A stretch of DNA of 64,000 nucleotides from Phytophthora colocasiae (lineage: Eukaryota; Oomycota; Peronosporomycetes; Peronosporales; Peronosporaceae): contig JAGKQI010000074.1 in the NCBI GenBank assembly GCA_018806915.1, positions 284,938-348,937 on the forward strand, written 5' to 3'. Positions 1-9,457 of this stretch are shown piece after piece. Below the pieces are notes generated by a model that worked only from the letters and a program-made list of their open reading frames with translations, ran no database searches and had not been told where the DNA came from. Both the position numbers and the translations under genes were made by a program. The first letter of the stretch is position 1. Every line of letters starts with the position of its first letter.

Positions 1-2330
1 TCATCAGTGGTATTGCTATATAAAAAAGGAGAACGAAGTGATCCTGGCAACTTTCGCCCGATAACGTTGATGCCAGTGGAGGTGAAGATCTTGTCACGAG
101 GGCTTGTGAATCGTTTAAGGCCCATGGTAGTCAAGCTCGTACACCCAGATCAAAAAGGGTTTATCCCTGGAAGACGGATCGAAGAGCAAGTGACGCTCGT
201 TAGGGACCTGCAACACTTCGTGACGTCACAAAACAAGAGAGGATTAGCCACATTTCTCGATTTTGCTAAAGCGTATGACCGCGTCAATCGGCAATACCTT
301 TTTCGTGTATTAGAGACTCAAGGTTTTGGCCCAAGATTTTTGTCGTGGGTACTACAAAGAATCGAAGTGCTCGCTGATGATTAATGGCTGGGCACAAGAT
401 GCACTGACGCCTACCCGAGGCGTTAAGCAGGGAGATCCATTATCTCCATATCTGTTTGCACTCTCGTTAGAACCCCTTGGAAATATGTTGAGATCACACA
501 GGAGTCTGGGAGTTCCGATAGATTCCTCACTGACCATTCCGGTGGCGTTTTTTGCGGATGACACAGTGTTGTTTTCGAAGGGAAAGCCGCAGCTAGAAGA
601 CCAACTGATGCTAGTGGACTGCTACTGTGAAGGATCCGGTGCTCAGCTGAACCACTCTAAAAGCGTGATAATGAGCTTGAATAACAGGCGATCGGCTCCA
701 AAACTACCTCCTCTTCGCTCAATATCACCAGATGAAACAGTTCGTTATCTTGGAATTCCATTTGGAAATTCAGACGTCTCCACTTCACTTGCGACCTAAC
801 TGGATAAAAAGCTGCTTACACGCCTTCAATTATGGCGGGACGAGCTCGAACGTTACTTGGACGTCGATTAATTGTACAGGCATTAATACTTTCTCTACTA
901 TGGTATTTCACAGTAAATGTAACAATCCGCCTCGCTTTCTTGTTCGGTGGCAAGGAATTGTGAACCGTTACGTGTTGTACAATCAGTGAGTGCCGGGAAA
1001 ACTGGAGTCAGTGTCGTCCAGAAAGGCCTTGCAGTACGACCAAAGGAAGCCGATGGGATAGGAGTGCCAGACGTGAAAATGATTATCCAGCGTCAACATT
1101 TCCAAGCTTTACAAAACTTCGTGTTAACAATAAGCGCTCAGCCTGAAGATGATGAGAATGTGTGGTATCGCCCAATGCTGGCTATGCTCAGACTACGATA
1201 TGGTTGCTTTTCACGCCTTCGTTCAAGTGATTTTCTGCTTCAAGATCCTCCGAAGCCAGCGGGATGGAAAGCATCGATGCTGCCGTTATGGTGGAGACAT
1301 ACCCTGCGGGAATGGAAACGAATTCAGTGGCCAGATCGAACGTTGCTGTTCAATAGAATACGAGAGCTACAATTCGCACTGTTTAGCCCAATTTGGTGGA
1401 GCACAATGCCAGAGTTTCACGTTTTGAAAGAGCATGGGACAGAACGAATCTTGAAACCTTTGGGATCAGGCCCGATAAAACTTCGAAACCTGTGCCGAAC
1501 ACTGGCGAAAAACGAATTTTTTTTGCTTTGCAAATTTTCTGGACGAAAACCGCAATTGGCCAACGTCTACGGCCTTTTTCAGCAAGGTTTGGACAGCTCT
1601 GAGGGTATCAGTTAGATCCAGAATAGTTCCACATGATATTTTCCTGCTTTATCGACAATTGACTCAAGTATTTCGTCGAGTACTTCCAAACTCTCGAGAT
1701 GGTGGAATTCAAGCTATCGAATATTAACTTGCGCCGCCCGTTTTCGGGATGGCTGTCGCTGCATCAGATCCTACAGAGCACACAGCTCGGTTTTTCCCTG
1801 GATTGCGGACTCATGATTGGAGTAAACTTCTTCAAAAAGTACCTGAATTGATGCATCATCCGCTAGAGGATTTGGGATGTCCTCGGCAACGAATACATCA
1901 AACGTTGTCCAGCTTACTATCGCTCCGAGGTTTCTTACTTCCTGTGGTGCATGATGTGATGTTGCGATTGTATTTCGGAGACTTAATTGTGGGCTCACGA
2001 TTATATTTCCTGAAATCACTCAATCCGACAATTCAAGAATGTGTGCGTTCAAGTTGCCACTCGATTGAAACAGTTGAGCATTGTTTTTTTTGCGTGTCCA
2101 ACATTGGCTTCAACGTGGCTCCTAATATGGACTCCATGGAAATGTTTCTTTCGATCGTCATTGACTTGGCGATTGTTGCTTTTTCCGCAGCCTCGTGATA
2201 TTCAAAGCGCCTGGAGGAGGAACCAAAAAGTACTTCTTATATTGTGGAAAGTTCAAACAGCTATTGTTTTTCATGCGGTTTGGAGACTTCGGAACGATAT
2301 TTACTTCCGTCAAACATTAGCTTAAACGCC
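1..2330 (+). mobile_element. LINE (non-LTR retrotransposon) reverse transcriptase relic, 5' end outside window
   Basis: The frame from 7 to 384 reads as RT fingers/palm (PGNFRPITL, PDQKGFIPGR, FLDFAKAYDRV). It shifts near 350 into 326-799, which has GVKQGDPLSPYLF and the catalytic FADD box. Further pieces follow in other frames: 947-1615, 1749-2198 (a Cys/His cluster ending SIETVEHCFF, like the zf-RVT zinc finger) and 2041-2325 (WKVQTAIVFHAVWRLRND, a typical LINE C-terminal segment). At least four frame changes make it non-functional as written. The endonuclease and ORF1 would lie upstream of the window. No poly(A) tail is obvious, so the 3' limit is approximate. Family assignment as an RT-bearing LINE is secure; the clade is not determined. 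Confidence 0.88.
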
Positions 2331-2586
2331 AAAGATCACCAACCTTCAAATTTCCTTCAAGAAGCACTGCCAATTTATCTACCATCACGCGATGGAACTA
2401 GATTGTGATCGATCTGCTCTGGAGAAGCTGACCCGAAAACTGGGGTTTGAATCAACGACGGATATAATCCCTGAAAGGACAAACGACATCTGGATTCCGC
2501 AGGTTTAGTGTAGTTTTGGAATCTTGAGATAGAATCACACAGATGAGAAATCCGCTAACTAGTTAATCAACTCATTTTCTTCTTCT
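2331..2586. other. Non-coding tail between LINE relic and PG1 upstream duplication
   Basis: No convincing coding frame is visible. It probably contains the LINE 3' untranslated end, followed by T/C-rich sequence at 2567-2590 where the segment shared with the second PG copy begins. Confidence 0.4.
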
Positions 2587-3120
2587 TTACTCGAAGCCCC
2601 AAAAGATATTTTGGAGATCCAGACCACACTCGAGAAGACAACACGAATGCAATAACGACTACAGTATAGGTAAAACTGCCTTGCCGCAGCCATTATACAA
2701 ATGACTGCACGCAACTCTTTGCCTTGTTCAAAACAAGTTGACATCAATCCGTTGAATGTAGTCATCCCTCCCTGCCTCACCAAAAGCTCGATTCGGAGAA
2801 AACACTTGCCAGATCGTTTTGATTTGCTCCCTCGTGGTGTGCCCCTGTCTTAATGATTCATCATGATTGAATCAACATGGTAGTTAGTTCCCAACGACAG
2901 GGCTGGCCGCTTTCAATCTACGAACATGTTCATGTCGTCGATCTGGTGCAGCAAGCACGAGTGGTACAGTGCAATGTTCACAACCGGTAGATAGTTGAGC
3001 CGGACCGCGCTGCACTTCGAACACCACAGCGAACAAACGGCCCTGGCTCAAAGCTACGAATTACTCAGTGGTCCGTAGAGACACTAGCTCGTACAACTAG
3101 AAACAGCTCGACCACCGATC
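2587..3120 (+). repeat. Duplicated upstream region of PG1 (partner 6734-7254)
   Basis: The sequence from about 2589 to the PG1 core promoter is nearly identical to that from about 6734 upstream of PG2. One visible difference is an extra ~14 nt in this copy after GACTACAGTAT (about 2668). This shows that PG1 and PG2 arose by a segmental duplication covering promoter and coding region. It holds the near-palindrome TGATTCATCATGATTGAATC around 2855-2875. No gene is seen in it. Confidence 0.85.
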
Positions 3121-3139
3121 TCACTTTCCAATTTGCCTC
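3121..3139 (+). promoter_or_regulatory. Oomycete-type initiator/core promoter of PG1
   Basis: TCACTTTCCAATTTGCCTC lies 42 nt before the PG1 ATG. It matches the known oomycete core promoter arrangement of an initiator (YTCAYTTYY-like) followed by a CAATTT flanking element. Versions occur at a similar position in front of all five PG copies in the window. Function is inferred from the motif and position. Confidence 0.7.
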
Positions 3140-4226
3140 CGTCAAGCACCTTCACCACAACAACCGACCGAGCACCAAACCATGAAGCTTCTCTCCGCCG
3201 CACTCGCTGCCTTCGCGCTCTTCGCCGCCACCGTCGAGGGTTCTCCGATGCTCCGCATGGAGGCTGAAGGCAAGAGCAAGAGTGGACTGCAGCAAGCGCA
3301 ACAACAGCAGCAGCAGAGCAGCACTAGCACCAGCAGCAGTGGTTGCAACCTCACGGGAACCTATAAGAAGGGCACCGACATCTCGTCCTGCAGCTCCGTC
3401 ACCATCGGCTCGCTTACCGTGCCCGCTGGTGTTACGCTGGACCTGAGCAAGGCTAAGAGCGGCGCCACCATCACCTTCACCGGCACCACGACGTTCGGTA
3501 CGGCCAAGTGGGCGGGTCCGCTTGTGCTTCTCGGAGGCAACAGCCTCACGGTGAAGGGCTCTGGCACTCTTGACGGTCAGGGTGCCTGGTACTGGAAGCA
3601 GGGTCAGTCGATCACACGTCCCGTGTTCTTCCGTCTGCAGAACGTTATCGGCTCGACGCTGTCGGGTTTCACCTTGAAGAACTCGCCCTTCCGCACCTTC
3701 AGCATCGTCACGTCCAAGCAGACGACTCTGAGCGGTCTGACGCTGGACTCGAGTGCTGGCAACGGTCTGGCTACGAACACGGACGGCTTCGACCTGACCA
3801 AGAACGACCACATCACGATCACGGGCAACAAGATCTACAACCAGGACGACTGTTTGGCGATGCAGTCCAGCACGAACACGGTCTTCAGTAACAACCTGTG
3901 CTGTGGTGGCCACGGTGTGTCGATCGGTTCGCTCGGTGGAACTGCTGTCGACCAGGGCTCCACGGTCCAGGGTCTCACTGTGCAGGGCAACACCATCCAG
4001 GACAGCGACAACGGCATCCGTATCAAGACTATCATCGGACTGAAGGGTCTGGTGTCGAACGTGAAGTACGTCAACAACAAACTTCAGAACGTGAAGAACG
4101 CTATTGTCATGCACTCGGACTACAGCAAATCGAAGGGCGGCTACACTGGTTCGCCGACCAGTCAGGTCACTATTTCGGACGTCACCGTGTCGGGCCTGAC
4201 GGGTTCAGCCACCAACCTGTACGACA

Positions 4227-4953
4227 GGGTGCGGACTAATCCCGAGTACTGGAAGCCGGAAATCGAGTACACATACCGGTTACCGACAATACCGCCAGCG
4301 CCGGCCGAAACCCGAGTTCACATCGGTAGAATTCCAAGTACAATGGCAGAATTCCGAGTGCAAAAAATTGGCGGGAAAAAAGTACAAGGGAAACCTGGCA
4401 GAATGGCGAGTGCAGGGCGGGTTTGCCGCAAAGAACTGACGTTAGTCAGCCATAACGAAGCATTCATTAATTTAACTCATTTATTGTCCGTATTACTGGG
4501 GTTTAAGCCCGTGTGCTCCGCACACGGAGCGTTAAACCGCCAGCCTAAGCCCGCTCCGGCTTCGCCTGCGCTTGATCCGTCGACAGCGCTGGGGTTTAGG
4601 CCCGTGTGCTTCGCACACGGAGCATTAAACCACCAGCCAGCGTTCTCCACCGCGCTTGTCCTCTCTCTGCTGCCCTTTACAACCCACCTGCGCGCTGCGC
4701 GCGATCCCAGCCACCCCTAGCGGCTCGCTACGCTCGCGAGTGCAGACCCTAAGCCCGCTCCGGCTTCGCCTTCGCTTGATCCATCGGCAGCGTTGCTAAG
4801 CCCGCGTGCTCCGCCGCGCTTGTTCTCGATGTGAGCTAGTAAAACCGCAAAAGTACCGGTACGAACTGACCTCAATTCGTTTTGCAAAACCTCTCAAAGT
4901 CGGTTGGTGTACTCGGGATCCGGCCACTGGTACTCGGAATTAATCCCCTTCCC
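4227..4953. mobile_element. Non-autonomous Mutator-like DNA transposon in PG1
   Basis: The 727-bp insertion is flanked by a perfect 9-bp direct repeat, TGTACGACA, at 4218-4226 and 4954-4962, the duplication size typical of Mutator-like elements. The ends are imperfect terminal inverted repeats of about 47 bp: left GGGTGCGGACTAATCCCGAG, right complement GGGAAGGGGATTAATTCCGA, then a shared CCGAGTAC...CCGG...CGAGTACAC pattern. It has no transposase. Internally it has two strong hairpins (about 4501-4537 and 4594-4630), each with CCGTGTG arms facing CACACGG, embedded in a partial tandem repeat containing AAGCCCGCTCCGGCTTCGCC. Confidence 0.85.
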
Positions 4954-4964
4954 TGTACGACATT

Positions 4965-6086
4965 AGAGAACTTTAGTTTTCGGAGCCGGTCCTGGAACTG
5001 GAATAGGTAGGAGATATTCCAAGGCGATATTCCAAGCCCACAAAGATGAACTGTAGTCGTAGGAGTAAATTTAATAGAATTAATTTTGAGATCCACGGTA
5101 CCATCTATAAGAAATCAGGGCACACTGTGTGCCCTGATTTGTGTGCCGCACACACCAGTACGCGCGACAAACAAAATGCATCTGGAGACGAGTTACAACT
5201 TCTTTTTGCTGCGCTGTTGGCGATGGGGATGGACTTCGAGGAGACTATTGAGCATATCACGCATTTTAAATGCATGCGTACGATTGGAGATAGAGTGGGC
5301 CTGGCCAGGAAGCCCTTTCAGCTTGCTGAAATTGATCCTGAAACGTGCAGACTTCGCTTTCGATTCTATCCTCACGAAATCCTCCAGCTTGAGGAAGCGC
5401 TTGATCTACCCGCAACTATCTATACGTCTCAGATGTGTCCCATTCCTCGCCAAGAAGCACTCTGTCTGCTGCTGAGACGGCTTGCATACCCAAGCCGAAT
5501 GGAGGACCTCAGAACAGAGTTTATGCGTCAAGCCCCCGTACTTTCGTCTGCGGTGAACACCACAGCAACTTTGATATACAATAAAGTTAAGGCGAAAATG
5601 GACTTTGATCATAGGATGGTTGCGCGATACAAAGAGCGCTCCGCAGACGCCATTTTTGCGAAGGTCGGTCGGCTGACGCGATGCGTGGGATTTGTTGACG
5701 GGACTGTGAGGCGTATCTGTCGTCCAACTCGCTTTCAGAAGCAAGCCTATAGTGGTCACAAGAAGTGCCATGGAATTAAATTCCAGAGCGTTACCATGGC
5801 AAACGGCTTGTTCGTGTCTTTCGCTGGTCCGTATCGCATGTTTCCTTTTCTGAAATTGGCGGCAACCTCGAGACCTGTTTTCTGTCATAAGGATTCGCAT
5901 GATAATGAGAAGGTTATCAAAAGATATAGGTTTTGGAGGCACTTATTCCTTGGAATAACTAAACCTCTCTTTTATTCCAAGGAATTGGCATTTTGGAACA
6001 AAGGTTACAGTTTACCGAGATTCTCTTCCTAAGTACGGGTTTTTGTTCCGTAACCCTCCGAGTTGCTCCGAAAACTAAAGTTCTCT
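4965..6086 (+). mobile_element. PIF/Harbinger-like DNA transposon in PG1
   Basis: The 1122-bp insertion has perfect 22-bp terminal inverted repeats (4965-4986, starting AGAGAACTTTAGTTTTCGGA, and 6065-6086) and a 3-bp target duplication ATT (4962-4964 and 6087-6089). It landed against the right-hand target duplication of the Mutator-like element; the first A of its target is the last base of that 9-bp repeat. A transposase-derived frame (5046-6032) lies inside. The 3-bp duplication and the transposase type suggest PIF/Harbinger. Its right third, after about 5835, no longer looks like transposase, so this is probably a deletion derivative. Confidence 0.82.
5046..6032 (+). CDS. Truncated Harbinger-like (DDE_Tnp_4 type) transposase
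   Basis: This 328-residue frame reads as a DDE_4/HARBI1-like transposase. Residues about 210-265 carry VGFVDGTVRRICRP...QKQAYSGHKKCHGIKFQSV, where the Asp of VDGT is the expected first catalytic Asp and the YSGHKK...HGIKFQ block is characteristic. The expected second-Asp motif (GPY..GS.HD-like) is lost after GPYR (about 5830). The remaining C-terminus, rich in F/K/R, looks like non-coding transposon end read by chance. The first ATG is used, but the true N-terminus is uncertain. Likely inactive. Confidence 0.7.
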   Translation: MNCSRRSKFNRINFEIHGTIYKKSGHTVCPDLCAAHTSTRDKQNASGDELQLLFAALLAMGMDFEETIEHITHFKCMRTIGDRVGLARKPFQLAEIDPETCRLRFRFYPHEILQLEEALDLPATIYTSQMCPIPRQEALCLLLRRLAYPSRMEDLRTEFMRQAPVLSSAVNTTATLIYNKVKAKMDFDHRMVARYKERSADAIFAKVGRLTRCVGFVDGTVRRICRPTRFQKQAYSGHKKCHGIKFQSVTMANGLFVSFAGPYRMFPFLKLAATSRPVFCHKDSHDNEKVIKRYRFWRHLFLGITKPLFYSKELAFWNKGYSLPRFSS

Positions 6087-6194
6087 ATTGTCGCTAACCG
6101 GAATGTGGTGTCTTCGTGGTCGTTCTCTGGTATCGAAGTGAGCGCTTCCAAGACAGGCAAGGCGGTCGGCCAGCCCAACAGTCTTGACGTCTAA

Positions 6195-6733
6195 GACTAA
6201 ACCTTCACATGGTCGTTTGCCCAAAGCCAATACGATAAATTTGATGTACGTAGTAATAGATTTGTTTTTCTTCTTATCGTTTTTCTTGTTTTTTTTATGG
6301 TTCGTAGGTACGAGCACTATTAAAAAACATATTTATACAAGCAGAGAGACTTGCAGATACTGTCCAACCAGGATAATCTGATGATATAGTCCAATGTAGT
6401 AGGCTACTACTGGTTAATCAACTACACGGTGTACGGTAAACCGACCCATGTGAATGTCAAGACGATCACCGACTGGTACAGCATACATGTATGTCAAACG
6501 TACAGAATTAAATCGTAATTTCCCGACTATGGCAAAGTGGACTGGAGTTGGGCAAGCATATCTTCATTTTTAGTTATTGATGTTGATCATCAAAAATTCT
6601 TCATCTTTTTCTGTGACGCAATCAATTCATGAAAAATATGATCGACTAACTCACAATCGGAGACCACTCATTATCTACGATTTCTTGCGAACGATTCTTG
6701 GGTAGCGCGTTTGCGACCCACCCACGTGTTTTA
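6195..6733. other. PG1 3' flank
   Basis: No gene is seen. It contains the PG1 3'-UTR with the conserved ATAAATTTGATGTACG motif at about 6233-6248, a T-rich stretch (6256-6300), and anonymous sequence up to the start of the second PG duplication unit. Confidence 0.5.
6232..6249 (+). promoter_or_regulatory. Conserved 3'-end motif, likely polyadenylation region (PG1)
   Basis: ACGATAAATTTGATGTACG-type sequence lies about 40 nt after the stop. Related AATAAA-TTTGATGT motifs follow PG2 (about 13846), PG3 (about 19676) and PG4 (about 21319) at similar distances. This conservation in otherwise diverged 3' flanks suggests a poly(A)/cleavage signal. Confidence 0.55.
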
Positions 6734-7254
6734 CTCGAAGCCCCAAAAGATATTTTGGAGATCCAGACCACACTCGAGAAGACAACACGAATGCAATAAC
6801 GACTACAGTATCCTTGCCGCAGCCATTATACAAATGACTGCACGCAACTCTTTGCCTTGTTCAATACAAATTGACATCGATCCGTCGAATGTAGCCATCC
6901 CTCCCTCCCTCACCAAAAGCTCGATTCGGAGAAAACACTTGCCAGATCGTTTTGATTTGCTCCCTCGTGGTGTGCCCCTGTCTTAATGATTCATCATGAT
7001 TGAATCAACATGGTAGTTAGTTCCCCAACGACAGGGCTGGCCGCTTTCAATTTACGAACATGTTCATGTCGTCGATCTGGTGCAGCAAGCACGAGTGGTA
7101 CAGTGCAATGTTCACAACCGGTAGATAGTTGAGCCGGACCGCGCTGCACTTCGAACACCACAGCGAACAAACGGCCCTGGCTCAAAGCTACGAATTACTC
7201 AGTGGTCCGTAGAGACACTAGCTCGTACGACTAGAAACAGCTCGACCACCGATC
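6734..7254 (+). repeat. Duplicated upstream region of PG2 (partner 2587-3120)
   Basis: Second copy of the PG upstream segment. It is co-linear with 2589-3120 apart from a few substitutions and the missing ~14 nt. It runs straight into the PG2 core promoter. Confidence 0.85.
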
Positions 7255-7273
7255 TCACTTTCCAATTTGCCTC
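7255..7273 (+). promoter_or_regulatory. Oomycete-type initiator of PG2
   Basis: Same TCACTTTCCAATTTGCCTC motif as PG1, 44 nt before the PG2 ATG. Confidence 0.68.
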
Positions 7274-8219
7274 CGTCGAAGCACCTTCACCACAACAACC
7301 GACCGAGCACCAAACCATGAAGCTTCTCTCCGCCGCACTCGCTGCCTTCGCGCTCTTCGCCGCCACCGTCGAGGGTTCTCCGATGCTCCGCATGGAGGCT
7401 GAAGGCAAGAGCAAGAGTGGACTGCAGCAAGCGCAACAACAGCAGCAGCAGAGCAGCACTAGCACCAGCAGCAGTGGTTGCAACCTCACGGGAACCTATA
7501 AGAAGGGCACCGACATCTCGTCCTGCAGCTCCGTCACCATCGGCTCGCTTACCGTGCCCGCTGGTGTTACGCTGGACCTGAGCAAGGCTAAGAGCGGCGC
7601 CACCATCACCTTCACCGGCACCACGACGTTCGGTACGGCCAAGTGGGCGGGTCCGCTTGTGCTTCTCGGAGGCAACAGCCTCACGGTGAAGGGCTCTGGC
7701 ACTCTTGACGGTCAGGGTGCCTGGTACTGGAAGCAGGGTCAGTCGATCACACGTCCCGTGTTCTTCCGTCTGCAGAACGTTATCGGCTCGACGCTGTCGG
7801 GTTTCACCTTGAAGAACTCGCCCTTCCGCACCTTCAGCATCGTCACGTCCAAGCAGACGACTCTGAGCGGTCTGACGCTGGACTCGAGTGCTGGCAACTG
7901 TCTGGCTACGAACACGGACGGCTTCGACCTGACCAAGAACGACCACATCACGATCACGGGCAACGGCGATGCAGTCCAGCACGAACACGGTCTTCAGTAA
8001 CAACCTGTGCTGTGGTGGCCATGGTGTGTCGATCGGTTCGCTCGGTGGAACTGCTGTCGACCAGGGCTCCACGGTCCAGGGTCTCACTGTGCAGGGCAAC
8101 ACCATCCAGGACAGCGACAACGGTATCCGTATCAAGACTATCATCGGACTGAAGGGTCTGGTGTCGAACGTGAAGTACGTCAACAACAAACTTCAGAACG
8201 TGAAGAACGCTATTGTCAT

Positions 8220-8495
8220 TGTAATGTTCGGAGACCATCGCTGAAGAATGTCGTCTATCTACAAGTTGTGGTGCTCAAGGACTTACAATCCTTACAGTGC
8301 GGCCGTGGCCCCTGTTGACAAACAGCCTAATCGCAACCCTTGTATGTTCCCTTCTTGAAGAATGCCAAGGACTTCGTGAACCAACAAAGGACTTCGAAGG
8401 ACGTCGTGTTCAGCAACACCTCCGTGTCGAAGTTTCTCACTCTGCATTTTGCACAATACACAAAACTTCATCTGAACTAGTGCTCCGTCATTATA
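8220..8495 (+). repeat. 5' LTR of gypsy element in PG2
   Basis: Begins TGTAATGTTCGG and ends CCGTCATTATA. Matches 13256-13531 at every position compared by eye. Confidence 0.93.
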
Positions 8496-8596
8496 ATTGG
8501 TAGCACTTGTTGGTCCGCTTCTCATTCCGCCGTGCTCTTCGCTCCGTTGGTCAAGTTTCTACTGACTGTCAAGATTGTCCGCTCAAGTTCTGAAGA

Positions 8597-9457
8597 ATGG
8601 AAGAACAAAATCCGGTCATGTCACTTCTCGATGGCCTCACGCAGGCAATACATGAGCTCTCCCATACGGTCGCCTCGCAAAACAACGAATTTCGTGCGTC
8701 CATGATAGATCAGCTGCAGCATCAGCACTCCAATCGAGAATTCCGTATCGAGGGTGCCTCAATGCCGACATTTCACGGCAAGCCACAGGAAAGCGTCGAT
8801 GAATTTATCTTTGAGGCTAAGCTGTTCATGAATGGCAAAAACATCGACTACACGCTGCCTGGTAACCAAGCTCGAGTGGTCGCTATGCTTGCCAGCAATC
8901 TTCGTGGTGGAGCTGCGTCTTGGTACCACAGTCGCATTATGATCGATGACGAACCGATTCACACCATTGATGAGTTCGAAAGTGCGCTGCAAGACGAATT
9001 TCTGCCACCCGATCAGCAGCATCGTCTTCGTGCTGCTCTGCGTGCATGCAAGCAGACGTCAGATGTGGAAGAGTACGTGTCGCGCTTCCGCAAGATTATC
9101 ACACAAGTCCGCGATATGTCTGCCTTAGATAAAGTCGACCATTTCATCATGGGGTTGAAGCCCGAAACACGCAAAGAGGTCGACTATCTCAACTGCAACA
9201 CCCTCAAGGCAGCAATTTCCGCGGCACAGGCGTACGAGCGTGCGCACTTTGGAGGTGGTCGTCGTGCTCCACCGGCTCAACGCAATGACCCGCAGCCAAT
9301 GGACATTTCCTACGCGGCAGCCCGGCCGACTATCGAGCAGTGCCGACGTCAGCGACTGTGCTTCTACTGCCGTGAACCTGGCCACCGTATTAGTGACTGC
9401 CCGAAGAAGCCTCAGGAAACGCCAACGCTCAACGGATGTAAATGGAGTATCCGTTGA
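8597..9457 (+). CDS. Gag of the PG2 gypsy element
   Basis: 286 residues. The N-terminal half is a retrotransposon gag domain (AMLASNLRGGAASWYHSRI, FESALQDEFLPPDQQHRLR, CKQTSDVEEYVSRFRKI). The C-terminus has a CCHC zinc knuckle, CFYCREPGHRISDC, for nucleic acid binding. The stop at 9455-9457 lies within the overlap with the pol frame, which is offset by one base. That could be programmed frameshifting or an indel. Confidence 0.88.
   Translation: MEEQNPVMSLLDGLTQAIHELSHTVASQNNEFRASMIDQLQHQHSNREFRIEGASMPTFHGKPQESVDEFIFEAKLFMNGKNIDYTLPGNQARVVAMLASNLRGGAASWYHSRIMIDDEPIHTIDEFESALQDEFLPPDQQHRLRAALRACKQTSDVEEYVSRFRKIITQVRDMSALDKVDHFIMGLKPETRKEVDYLNCNTLKAAISAAQAYERAHFGGGRRAPPAQRNDPQPMDISYAAARPTIEQCRRQRLCFYCREPGHRISDCPKKPQETPTLNGCKWSIR

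Larger units (their letters stand above)
3182..6194 (+). pseudogene. Polygalacturonase PG1 (GH28), split by two DNA transposons
   Basis: This encodes a secreted endopolygalacturonase that would hydrolyse plant pectin. A signal peptide (MKLLSAALAAFALFAATVEG) and a short Q/S-rich linker precede the right-handed beta-helix domain. All active-site motifs are present: NTDGFD, NQDDCLAMQ, GGHGVS and RIKTIIG. The coding sequence is intact to 4226 in the NLYD codons. The C-terminal codons resume at 6087 (IVANRNVVSSW...) and end at the stop 6192-6194. Between them sit two transposons (4227-4953 and 4965-6086). As written, translation runs through the first element to 4720, giving a 512-residue chimera with about 163 foreign residues. 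Without the insertions the gene would be about 383 codons, similar to PG3 and PG4. It is a tandem near-duplicate of PG2. Confidence 0.9.

Noticed and set aside
3152..4114. Long minus-strand open frames opposite the PG genes (also 7287-8189, 18524-19132, 20223-20936, 23214-23819)
   Set aside because: They are antisense shadows of the GC-rich PG coding sequence, with low-complexity translations (R/V/T/A-rich) and no independent start signals.
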